From NCBI GenBank assembly GCA_964361325.1, contig CAYHZT010000001.1, positions 7,932-71,931 of the forward strand: a DNA stretch of 64,000 nt, in the 5' to 3' direction. A model generated the notes under the pieces. It saw only the letters and a program-made list of their open reading frames with translations, did no database searches and had not been told where the DNA came from. Made by a program: the position numbers and the translations under genes. The stretch is from 2011-GWA2-47-8b sp964361325 (lineage in GTDB: Bacteria; Patescibacteriota; Minisyncoccia; UBA6257; WO2-44-18). This document shows, in pieces, positions 35,543 through 42,329 of the stretch (its first letter is position 1; each line of letters begins with the position of its first letter).

Positions 35543-35971
35543 ATGGCCAAACCTATTAAAACAGTTTTAAAACTCCAGATTGAAGCAGGCAAAGCAAATC
35601 CGGCTCCTCCGATCGGTCCCGCTTTAGGGCAGCACGGCGTCAATATTGCCGAGTTTTGCAAGCAATTCAATGACGCGACAAAAACTATGACCGGTGATGT
35701 GGTTCCGGCTGAAATCACTATTTATGAAGATCGCAGCTTTACTTTCAAGCTGAAAACTCCGCCCGCCTCGGCGCTTTTAAAAAAAGCCGCCGGTATTGAA
35801 AAAGGTTCCGGCGAGCCAGGCACTAAAAAGGTAGGTAAGGTTACTAAAGAAGATTTACGCGCTATTGCAGAGAAAAAAATGGTAGACCTCAACGCAAACG
35901 ACATTGACACCGCGATGAAAATTATTGCCGGCACTGCCCGTAATATGGGCATTGAAGTAATTGAGAAATAA
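35543..35971 (+). CDS. rplK: 50S ribosomal protein L11
   Basis: Stalk-base protein binding the GTPase-associated 23S region; 142 aa, normal. Conserved [20 protein letters not shown], then [16 protein letters not shown] and, near the end, [13 protein letters not shown]. Usually followed by rplA (L1), but here a terminator follows and rplA is absent; rplJ-rplL lie separately at 54287. L1 loss is known in some Parcubacteria. Confidence 0.97.
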   Translation: MAKPIKTVLKLQIEAGKANPAPPIGPALGQHGVNIAEFCKQFNDATKTMTGDVVPAEITIYEDRSFTFKLKTPPASALLKKAAGIEKGSGEPGTKKVGKVTKEDLRAIAEKKMVDLNANDIDTAMKIIAGTARNMGIEVIEK

Positions 35972-35973
35972 GA

Positions 35974-36004
35974 AAAAGCCACCTCAATGAGGTGGCTTTT
36001 GATT
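35974..36004. terminator. Bidirectional terminator
   Basis: Thirteen-pair stem AAAAGCCACCTCA / TGAGGTGGCTTTT with A and T runs on both sides, serving rplK and the convergent gene at 36015. Confidence 0.85.
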
Positions 36005-36014
36005 TTGCCGACAT

Positions 36015-36284
36015 TTAGGTAATTCTTCGAATAACCCAGATCCAACAACCGCCGAAACCGCCATGAACCCATTCCTGCTCAACGCGCAGTTTGCCTTCTT
36101 TAATAAGCTCATTTACCAATTTCTCCAGACTTCCTTCAATGCCCGCGGTTATAGCACATTTGGGAAAATTCTCGATCCGAAGTGCACTACCTACGCCCGT
36201 AAATACCTTTTCCAAAATATATTCTTTGGCCTCCTTATCGGTCAGGTTAATCTCTTGTCTATGATTGATTATTCTTTTGGCCAT
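36015..36284 (-). CDS. Small protein of unknown function (89 aa)
   Basis: Minus-strand gene, start at ATG 36284 (MAKRIINHRQEINLTDKEAK), chosen because AAAGGAGG lies 6 nt upstream. The middle holds a helical segment with IEGSLEKLVNELIKEGKL and a C-terminal GGFGGCWIWVIRRI strand; this could be a small winged-helix-like fold, but no family is recognised. It faces rplK and shares its terminator. Confidence 0.6.
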   Translation of the reverse strand: MAKRIINHRQEINLTDKEAKEYILEKVFTGVGSALRIENFPKCAITAGIEGSLEKLVNELIKEGKLRVEQEWVHGGFGGCWIWVIRRIT

Positions 36285-36541
36285 CGGCATCCTCCTTTGC
36301 CTTGCCGTAGCTTTTAGCGAAGGCGGGCTTATCAAAGAACCAAGAACTAATTTCCAGACTAACAAAAGCGTTAGGAAAAGGCAAAAAGGCACTGCCTATG
36401 TTCAATCTTGAGGTGCCCCATTCCGATTTTGTTAAGCAGACCCTCTCCGCCCAAACTTCTTTTTCCCTCAACTCACGAGAGAACTCTATCTACCCCCAAG
36501 AAAGTCTCCTGTACGGAAACTTTGCTCCGCCGTCATTCCGT
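36285..36541. other. Gene-free region with decayed repeat arms
   Basis: No convincing gene on either strand. 36427-36449 (TTGTTAAGCAGACCCTCTCC) resembles the left arm of element D at 36736-36758, and 36502-36522 (AAAGTCTCCTGTACGGAAAC) resembles the right arm of element C. It may be a worn copy of the same kind of element. The promoter of the 36284 gene should also lie here. Confidence 0.4.
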
Positions 36542-36698
36542 CCTTCATAAAGTCTCCCCGGGAACCGGAGTCGGCTCGTTCCGGCGGCGAGCCGCTCCTA
36601 GGGACTCGCCGATTTGCCAATAGTTAAGAGTTGATTATAACTATTGGCCCAAGCCAAATCGGCTCCGTCACTTTCCCTACGGGAGACTTTACGAGGGG
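36542..36698 (+). repeat. Composite inverted-repeat element C
   Basis: Outer inverted arms share TAAAGTCTCCC-type sequence (36548-36558 and the complement of 36681-36692). Hairpin 1 pairs GGCTCG/CGAGCC (36573-36578, 36588-36593), flanked by GAGTC/GACTC. Hairpin 2 is long: GCCGATTTG/CAAATCGGC (36608-36616, 36655-36663) and CCAATAGTT/AACTATTGG (36617-36625, 36639-36647), with a one-sided bulge CCCAAGC. Element E has the same two-step stem and bulge. Confidence 0.75.
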
Positions 36699-36714
36699 AT
36701 GTAGCCTTTCCATG

Positions 36715-36900
36715 TCCAGATGGGTGGCGCGGAATTGTTGAGCAGACCGTCTCGCAGGCCGAGCGGGCAGGGTTCCGTCTCTTCGGCGGACTTGTCCGAC
36801 GTTGAGGCGGAGAGCGAGGCCGAGAGCGAGCGCAAATTTCTCGCTGGGAAATTTGATAGCGTGTCTGCGAGACAGTTCCGTGCCAGGACCCATCTGGGGA
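36715..36900 (+). repeat. Composite inverted-repeat element D
   Basis: Arms 36715-36759 and 36859-36899 are inverted relatives sharing CCAGATGGGT, CGGAA and GTCTCGCAG blocks. Inside is the perfect hairpin CAAATTTC/GAAATTTG (36833-36840, 36848-36855) and a GC-rich left half with TCCG/CGGA pairings. No gene. Confidence 0.7.
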
Positions 36901-36991
36901 TTGGCAAGAGAAGAATGTCCGGGAGGGGCGGGTTGGTTGAAAATTTTCCTGAAAGTGATAACATCCTAGTAGTTTTTTGATAAGGGAGTTT

Positions 36992-37531
36992 ATGAATCGC
37001 GGCGGATCGTCAAAGAGGTTGAACTGGGACGAATTTTTTATCGTTTTGGCGACATTGTATTCTTCGCGCGGGACTTGCAATCGTTTGCGCACTGCCTGTA
37101 TTTTGGTGAAAAACAAGAAAATCGTCGGTGCCGGTTATAACGGCGCGGTTTCCGGTTTGGATAATTGTGACGTAGTTGGACACCTTATGATCGGTAATCA
37201 TTGCCTTAGAACTCAACACGGTGAGCGTAATGCCATTGATAATTCTATTGCCGATCTTTATGGCGCAACGGCCTATGTTATTGGGACGCCTTGCCTTAAC
37301 TGCGTGAAGAGTCTTTTGCAAAAAGGCGTGACTCGAATTGTTTACGTTGGTTCTTATTCCAACGCGGAAGGGCAAGAGTATATTCAAGAAATGTGCCTGC
37401 AGAAACAGGTTATATTGGAACAATGGGCATCCGATCCGATTGATGTTTTTGATCTCCTCGGTCAGGCGTTTCGCAGACTTAAGTGTAAGGGCGGGCTTTT
37501 CAAAGATCTGGGCCATCTGGCCATCGGATAG
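36992..37531 (+). CDS. dCMP deaminase-like (ComEB family) protein
   Basis: Zinc deaminase, probably converting dCMP to dUMP. Start at ATG 36992 with AAGGGAG upstream, in preference to TTG 36977. 179 aa. Ligands and catalytic Glu are H76 and E78 in HGERNAID, and C101, C104 in PCLNC. The N-terminal ACILVKNKKIVGAGYNGAVS matches the family. It heads a block with a deoxyribosyltransferase-like protein and two Nudix hydrolases, suggesting nucleotide salvage or pool cleaning. Riboflavin-type deaminases are a less likely alternative. Confidence 0.87.
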   Translation: MNRGGSSKRLNWDEFFIVLATLYSSRGTCNRLRTACILVKNKKIVGAGYNGAVSGLDNCDVVGHLMIGNHCLRTQHGERNAIDNSIADLYGATAYVIGTPCLNCVKSLLQKGVTRIVYVGSYSNAEGQEYIQEMCLQKQVILEQWASDPIDVFDLLGQAFRRLKCKGGLFKDLGHLAIG

Positions 37532-37534
37532 CAA

Positions 37535-37559
37535 ACCTCGAATTTTTCGAGGGTTTTTT
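37535..37559 (+). terminator. Terminator of the deaminase gene
   Basis: CCTCGAA/TTCGAGG stem, short loop, T6. Confidence 0.8.
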
Positions 37560-37619
37560 ATCCCACACATAACTTTGAACAGCTTCGCTGTTTGTTTCAC
37601 TTGAAGTTATGTGTGGGAT
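37560..37619 (+). repeat. Inverted-repeat element G
   Basis: Perfect 16 bp arms (ATCCCACACATAACTT, 37560-37575 and 37604-37619) around an inner AACAG/CTGTT hairpin. It directly follows a terminator, so it is not needed for termination of the deaminase gene. Confidence 0.75.
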
Positions 37620-37622
37620 TTA

Positions 37623-37651
37623 TTGACTTTCTCCGCGTCTTCTCATACATT
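37623..37651 (+). promoter_or_regulatory. Promoter of the deoxyribosyltransferase-like gene
   Basis: TTGACT, 17 nt, TACATT; predicted leader ~20 nt with GAAAGGA. Confidence 0.55.
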
Positions 37652-37677
37652 ATAGGTGTTCATTGAAAGGAAAAAAG

Positions 37678-38181
37678 ATGCGTCCCGTTGTTATTTGTTG
37701 CAGCCAACGATTCAAAGAAGAACTGTACGCTTTCGTAAAATTTCTAGAAAAACGAGGCGTTCTGGTTCACTATCCGAATTTCAGATATCACAGTAAAACG
37801 TTTATCAAGAAAGAAGAGAATCAGCGCATGAAGGCTCGCGGCTACAAGGACAAAACGCCGGGCCTGGTCAGGCAGCATATTGATAAAATCAGAAAAAACG
37901 CAAAACAGGGCGGTGTTTGTCTAATTTTCAATCCGTTGTCAAAGAAGCGCCAGAAGAAAAAGTTTGGCTACATCGGTTCTAATACGCTTTTGGAAATGGG
38001 CGTGGCTGATGGCGTTGATATGACTGTATTGCTTTTAAGGCCGAACGAAGAACCTTGTACTATGGTGGTCGCGCATGGCGATGATGATCACCGGCGCGTT
38101 TTTACTATGGCATTTCCCAAGATCGACCCGATAGATTTCGATTCCGTTTGGGATAAATGGCTCAAGAGGTGGCTACAATGA
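37678..38181 (+). CDS. Nucleoside 2-deoxyribosyltransferase-like protein
   Basis: 167 aa, start ATG 37678 with AAAGGA upstream. The layout resembles the nucleoside deoxyribosyltransferase superfamily: an N-terminal strand VVICCSQRF with helix and GVLVHYPNF, a middle segment HIDKIRKNAKQGGVCLIFNP, then GYIGSNTLLEMGVADGVD, equivalent to the family's D-x-x-x-x-N ... GxxxExGxA pattern with the catalytic Glu in LLEMG. Neighbouring dCMP deaminase and Nudix genes fit a nucleotide role. Overlaps the next gene by ATGA. The exact substrate is unknown; a toxin/DNA-modification relative is possible. Confidence 0.6.
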   Translation: MRPVVICCSQRFKEELYAFVKFLEKRGVLVHYPNFRYHSKTFIKKEENQRMKARGYKDKTPGLVRQHIDKIRKNAKQGGVCLIFNPLSKKRQKKKFGYIGSNTLLEMGVADGVDMTVLLLRPNEEPCTMVVAHGDDDHRRVFTMAFPKIDPIDFDSVWDKWLKRWLQ

Positions 38182-38627
38182 AACGAGAACGCTGTAATGC
38201 CGTTGGAGCAATCGTCAAAAACATTAAGGGCCATTATCTTGTGCTTTATCGGCTGCAACAGCCTCAAGGATTGGGTTGTCCGGCTGGACACGTTGAAGAT
38301 AATGAAACCAGAGCGCAGGCGATTGTACGCGAACTTTTTGAAGAAACCGGACTTCGCGCCAAAAGAGTCGTTTGCGTTTATCGTGGAATATTAAATTCCG
38401 GACGATTGAGGTGCAAGCGAGGCGTTTCAAAACACAGATGGAGCATTTATCGTATTCTGACTTATTCCGGAAAGGCTCGTCGCAAAGAAAGACGCGAGCA
38501 CGCATTCGTAAAATTCATGTCACCCAAGAAAATTCGGGAGTACGCCGATAAGAATGACCTGACACCAGTCTGGGTAGAAGTTTTCCGCCAGCTTAAGATT
38601 ATTAATGGTCGCACGAATCACGCCTAA
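38178..38627 (+). CDS. Nudix hydrolase 1
   Basis: 149 aa Nudix protein that hydrolyses a nucleoside-diphosphate-X bond. The Nudix box is perfect: G37-x5-E43-x7-R51-E52-x-x-E55-E56-x-G58-L59. Start ATG 38178 overlaps the upstream stop, so it is translationally coupled. The motif sits at the same residue numbers as in the paralogue at 38702, and both share a (K/R)-x-(R)-EYAD-like segment near the C-terminus (IREYADKND / IRQYADRKD), so the pair arose by duplication. Substrate unknown. Confidence 0.92.
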   Translation: MKRERCNAVGAIVKNIKGHYLVLYRLQQPQGLGCPAGHVEDNETRAQAIVRELFEETGLRAKRVVCVYRGILNSGRLRCKRGVSKHRWSIYRILTYSGKARRKERREHAFVKFMSPKKIREYADKNDLTPVWVEVFRQLKIINGRTNHA

Positions 38628-38653
38628 CCATCGGTTTACACCGATGGTTTTTT
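38626..38653 (+). terminator. Terminator
   Basis: AACCATCGGT / ACCGATGGTT stem with T6, overlapping the stop of Nudix 1. Confidence 0.85.
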
Positions 38654-38701
38654 GTTATAAGGTGTTTGTGGAACATTGAAACCTTAGTAAGGGAAATACC
38701 T

Positions 38702-39124
38702 ATGACGACGCTGTTTTGCTATAGCGTGGGCGCGGTTATTAAGAATCCAAAGGGCGAATATTTAATGCTTTATCGATTGGTTAAGCCTCATGGCCTTGCT
38801 ATGCCGGCTGGACACATCGATCCGGGAGAAGAGCCAGGAGTCGCTGTCAGGCGCGAAGTTTTAGAGGAAACAGGGATTCGGATTATTAATATCGTTCGCA
38901 GATGGGAACAAATCGTGCCGGTTGAATGTAGTCGTGGCGCTACCGTGCATTTTTGGTACGTTTTTGACGTTAAGAGTTACCAAGGTGAGCCGGAGCTTAG
39001 AGAACCTCATAAACACAAATTTTTGAGGTTTATGTCCTTGGAAGAGATCCGTCAATACGCAGATCGAAAAGATTTCGATCCGTCCTGGTCCAATTTTATT
39101 TTCAAAGATTTGAGTATTTTATGA
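38702..39124 (+). CDS. Nudix hydrolase 2
   Basis: 140 aa Nudix protein; start ATG 38702 with AAGGG at 38689-38693. Nudix box G37-x5-E43-x7-R51-E52-x-x-E55-E56-x-G58-I59 is complete. Tandem paralogue of the gene at 38178 (shared VGAVIKNPKG-like start, LYRL, PAGH). Separated from it by a terminator, so it can be regulated independently. Ends in an ATGA overlap with the next gene. Confidence 0.92.
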   Translation: MTTLFCYSVGAVIKNPKGEYLMLYRLVKPHGLAMPAGHIDPGEEPGVAVRREVLEETGIRIINIVRRWEQIVPVECSRGATVHFWYVFDVKSYQGEPELREPHKHKFLRFMSLEEIRQYADRKDFDPSWSNFIFKDLSIL

Positions 39125-39543
39125 TCAAAAACTTCCCGCCGAACTTTGCTTTTTGGAAACTGACGGAGACTTCCTCATTATTTTTCGATACACAAAACAA
39201 GGGGATGGCGCGCGAGATTCCAAGACAAGATGATGATGCGGCGCCCCTCTGGATTGCTGACGAGAATATTTACGTCACTGCCGATGGACTTGGGATTGGC
39301 AAGGAATACGTTTTTTTCAGGAAGCATACCGCTTTGATTTTCTGGGGTCTCAAAGGAGAGGTCTTAAAATTTTTTTCTGTTTTCAGCGACGGAAAATGGA
39401 AAAATTTCTCTGTCAGGGACGCTCAGCCACAAATTGCCGCAATTGCCGCTAAAAGCAATCCCAAATTTATTATTATGTGTCGGGTTACTGTCCGTAACCG
39501 AAACAATCAAGAAATTCTGCAAATTTTTATCAAAAGAAATTAA
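39121..39543 (+). CDS. Unknown protein coupled to Nudix 2
   Basis: 140 aa, ATG overlapping the Nudix 2 stop, hence coupled. Soluble, mixed alpha/beta composition with aromatic-rich stretches (FAFWKLTETSSLFF, EYVFFRKHTALIFWG). No motif recognised. It ends before a clear terminator. Position suggests a role with the Nudix proteins but gives no function. Confidence 0.6.
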   Translation: MIKNFPPNFAFWKLTETSSLFFDTQNKGMAREIPRQDDDAAPLWIADENIYVTADGLGIGKEYVFFRKHTALIFWGLKGEVLKFFSVFSDGKWKNFSVRDAQPQIAAIAAKSNPKFIIMCRVTVRNRNNQEILQIFIKRN

Positions 39544-39577
39544 TCCCTCTAACGTTGTTTAGGGGGATTTTTATTTT
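39542..39577 (+). terminator. Terminator of the nucleotide cluster
   Basis: ATCCCTCTAA / TTTAGGGGGAT stem then TTTTTATTTT. Confidence 0.75.
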
Positions 39578-39653
39578 ACGTTCGTGGCGTTGTTTGAGAA
39601 TTAACAACCCAAAATCCCTTCTACGGGGGTTTATTTTAATCAGTTTTGTGTCT

Positions 39654-39659
39654 TATAAT
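39654..39659 (+). promoter_or_regulatory. gatB -10 box, leaderless start
   Basis: TATAAT ending 7 nt before ATG 39667. It overlaps the upstream ATG at 39658, which argues that 39667 is the real start. Confidence 0.55.
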
Positions 39660-39666
39660 GAAAAAT

Positions 39667-41103
39667 ATGAAACGACAGCCTACTATTGGTTTGGAAATAC
39701 ACGTTGAATTAAAAACGCAGACTAAAATGTTTTGTGATTCTCTCAATGACCCTGAGGAAAAACACCCAAACGCCAATGTTTGTCCGATTTGCGTTGGACA
39801 TCCCGGTACGTTGCCGACAATCAACAAAGCCGCTGTAGAGTCTATTTTAAAAGTTGGTATGGCGCTCAAAGGCGATATCCCGCAATTTTCTAAATTTGAT
39901 CGTAAGAATTATTTTTACCCGGATTTGCCCAAGGGTTATCAAATTTCGCAGTATGATTTGCCGTTAATTTTTGGCGGAGTTTTAAACGGAGTCCGTTTGC
40001 GCCGTATTCATTTAGAAGAGGATACCGGCCGCCTAATTCATTCGGAAGACCCTTCGACGGGCTCAGGGCAGGCATTTTCATATGTAGACTATAACCGCGC
40101 TGGCGTGCCATTGATGGAGTTGGTAACCGAGCCGGATATTACGACTGCTAATCAAGCGGTAGAATTTGCCAAAGAGCTTCAACTGATTTTGCGTTATTTG
40201 AATGTTTCTGACGCGGATATGGAGAAGGGGCAGATGCGCGTCGAAGCTAATATTAGCGTGTCCGCGGATAGTGTGATGGGCACTAAAGTGGAGGTGAAGA
40301 ATATTAACTCATTTAAGGCGGTTCACGACGCTATTGAGTGCGAAATAAAGCGCCAAGAGGAAGTTTTGAGTTCTGGAGGGAAGGTAATTCAAGAAACGCG
40401 TGGTTGGGACGATGCAAAACACAAAACCGTTTCCCAGCGTATCAAAGAAGAAGCCCACGACTACCGTTATTTTCCCGAGCCGGATTTACCGCCACTGGAT
40501 ATGAGCAAATTTGATTTAGCCGCTTTAAAACTGGCGGTGCCGGAATTACCGAAAGAAAAACGCCTTCGTTTCTGCAAAGAGTACGCGTTAAAGCCGGAAC
40601 AAGCCGAAGTTGTCTGCCGCGATAGGGCTATTGCCGAATATTTCGAGGAGGCCGCCAGCGAATTAAAGTCGGAGGACGTTAAGGCCGATTTTCAACTTTT
40701 ATACAATTATTTAACCAGTGATTTATTCGGTTTAATGGCCGAAATGGGATTTGAAATCGGGGAGATAAAGATTGACCCAGAGAATTTTGCCGATTTGGTA
40801 ATTTTGGCAAGTAGCGGGAAAATTTCCAGCCGCACCACTAAAGATATTCTTAAAAAAATGCTGGAAACAGGAATGGATCCCAATGATATCGTGAAGCAAG
40901 AAAATTTAACCCAAATTTCCGATGAGGATGCACTGGAACAAACAGTGAGAGTAATTTTAGAGAAGCATCCGGCGGCGGTTGCCGATTTTAAAAAAGGCAA
41001 AGAAAACGCGTTACAATTCCTGATAGGGAAGGCTATGGCGGAACTTAAAGGAAAAGGAAATCCAAAGATTTTACAGGATATGTTTAAAAAGAAAATAGGC
41101 TGA
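39667..41103 (+). CDS. gatB: Asp/Glu-tRNA amidotransferase subunit B
   Basis: Subunit of GatCAB, which amidates Glu-tRNA-Gln and Asp-tRNA-Asn. 478 aa from ATG 39667. Signatures: TIGLEIHVELKTQTKMFC, KNYFYPDLPKGYQISQYD, DYNRAGVPLMELVTEPD, QETRGWDDAKHKTVSQR, and the C-terminal tail domain (GKAMAELKGKGNPKILQDM). An insertion DPSTGSGQA at residues 128-136, between the EEDTGRLIH and YVDYNRAG motifs, is encoded by the same dispersed repeat seen twice in alaS. gatA and gatC are not in the window. Confidence 0.97.
   Translation: MKRQPTIGLEIHVELKTQTKMFCDSLNDPEEKHPNANVCPICVGHPGTLPTINKAAVESILKVGMALKGDIPQFSKFDRKNYFYPDLPKGYQISQYDLPLIFGGVLNGVRLRRIHLEEDTGRLIHSEDPSTGSGQAFSYVDYNRAGVPLMELVTEPDITTANQAVEFAKELQLILRYLNVSDADMEKGQMRVEANISVSADSVMGTKVEVKNINSFKAVHDAIECEIKRQEEVLSSGGKVIQETRGWDDAKHKTVSQRIKEEAHDYRYFPEPDLPPLDMSKFDLAALKLAVPELPKEKRLRFCKEYALKPEQAEVVCRDRAIAEYFEEAASELKSEDVKADFQLLYNYLTSDLFGLMAEMGFEIGEIKIDPENFADLVILASSGKISSRTTKDILKKMLETGMDPNDIVKQENLTQISDEDALEQTVRVILEKHPAAVADFKKGKENALQFLIGKAMAELKGKGNPKILQDMFKKKIG
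40050..40070 (+). repeat. Short dispersed repeat, in-frame copy in gatB
   Basis: CCTTCGACGGGCTCAGGGCA with one more C upstream; nearly identical to the alaS copies and read in the same frame. Confidence 0.8.
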
Positions 41104-41105
41104 CA

Positions 41106-42329
41106 TCAGCCGGTTTTCTTTTCCAGTTCCAACGCGATTTTCTTGAGTAATTCGTCGATTCCCATTTCTCCTAATTGTCCTTCCGTATAATGGCGCACGT
41201 TCACGGTTTTATTGTCTTTTTCTTTATCACCAATTACCACGATGTATGGCACGCGGCGAATTTCCGCTTCCCGGATTTTTTTGCCGATGGTTTCATTGAC
41301 ACTGCTCCATTTCGTGCGAATGCCGCAGGCAGATATTTTGGCGGCAATGTCCCGCGCGTATTCTTCCTGCCTTTCGCTTATATTCATTACTTCGGCTTGG
41401 ACCGGCGAAAGCCAGAGAGGTAATTTACCGTCCGTTTGTTCCAGAAGCATGCCGATAAATCTTTCAAAGGAACCGAAAATTGCGCGGTGGATAACCCAGG
41501 GCATTTTTTTTGAGCCGTCCTCGGCGGTATAATGGGTTTCAAATTGTTTCGGCAACATTACAAGATCCAGCTGCGCGGTGCCCATCTGCCAATCGCGGCC
41601 TTGGGAATCATTGAGGTGCACCTCAATTTTCGGCCCATAGAAAGCTCCTTCGCCTTTCGCAATGGTGAATTTTTTGCCGGCGGATTGCAAAGCTTCCTCC
41701 AGCGCTTTTTCGGCTAATTTCCAGTCTTGTTCAGAACCAAGCGTTTTTTCCGGCCGGGTAGCGAGTACATAAGTTGGTTCCAGTCGAAACATTTTATAAA
41801 ATCGTTCAATCATTTCTATGATTGCCACAACCTCTTCCTTTACTTGTTCGGGACGGGCATAGATATGAGCATCGTCCATCGTAATTTGCCGGACGCGAAA
41901 AAGCCCTCCCAGAGTTCCGGAGAGTTCATTGCGGTGCAAGCGTCCAATTTCCGCCAAGCGTAGAGGCAAATCTTTATAGCTGCGAATTTTCGAGTTATAT
42001 ACATATGTAGATTCAGGGCAGTTCATCGGCTTCATCACTAAATGTTCGTTTTTATCGCGAGGATTATCAAAATAAAACATATTGTCCCGATAGTGTTCCC
42101 AATGTCCGGATTTTTCAAAAACATCCTTTTTTACAACGATCGGCGTGGAAATTTCTTCATAACCGTTTTTATCCAGTTCGTCGCGCAGATGCTTCTCCAA
42201 CTCTTTGAAAATAATCATTCCGTTGTTGTGCCAAAAAGGCGCGCCCGGAGCGATATCTTGAAAAGAAAAAAGATCGAGTATTTGCCCAATTTCTCTGTGG
42301 TCGCGCATTTTTACCTCTTTTTTCTTCAT
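41106..42329 (-). CDS. thrS: Threonyl-tRNA synthetase, catalytic plus anticodon domains only
   Basis: Charges tRNA-Thr. The protein starts directly at the catalytic domain (MRDHREIGQILDLFSFQDIA), matching E. coli ThrRS from about residue 244, so both the TGS and the editing (N2) domains are missing. Motif 2, the zinc-site KPMNCP segment and FGSFERFIGMLLEQTDG motif 3 are present, followed by the anticodon-binding domain. 407 aa from ATG 42329, which overlaps the dnaE stop (ATGA); an inner ATG at 42308 preceded by AGAGGT is an alternative. Serine mischarging would need a separate editing factor. Confidence 0.95.
   Translation of the reverse strand: MKKKEVKMRDHREIGQILDLFSFQDIAPGAPFWHNNGMIIFKELEKHLRDELDKNGYEEISTPIVVKKDVFEKSGHWEHYRDNMFYFDNPRDKNEHLVMKPMNCPESTYVYNSKIRSYKDLPLRLAEIGRLHRNELSGTLGGLFRVRQITMDDAHIYARPEQVKEEVVAIIEMIERFYKMFRLEPTYVLATRPEKTLGSEQDWKLAEKALEEALQSAGKKFTIAKGEGAFYGPKIEVHLNDSQGRDWQMGTAQLDLVMLPKQFETHYTAEDGSKKMPWVIHRAIFGSFERFIGMLLEQTDGKLPLWLSPVQAEVMNISERQEEYARDIAAKISACGIRTKWSSVNETIGKKIREAEIRRVPYIVVIGDKEKDNKTVNVRHYTEGQLGEMGIDELLKKIALELEKKTG

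Noticed and set aside
36600..37120. 172-codon minus-strand frame across elements C and D
   Set aside because: Crosses strong palindromes and the deaminase start; no homology pattern or RBS.
37010..37600. 196-codon open frame on the minus strand
   Set aside because: Antisense to the dCMP deaminase whose zinc motifs are intact; it runs through the terminator and has no start signals or family likeness.
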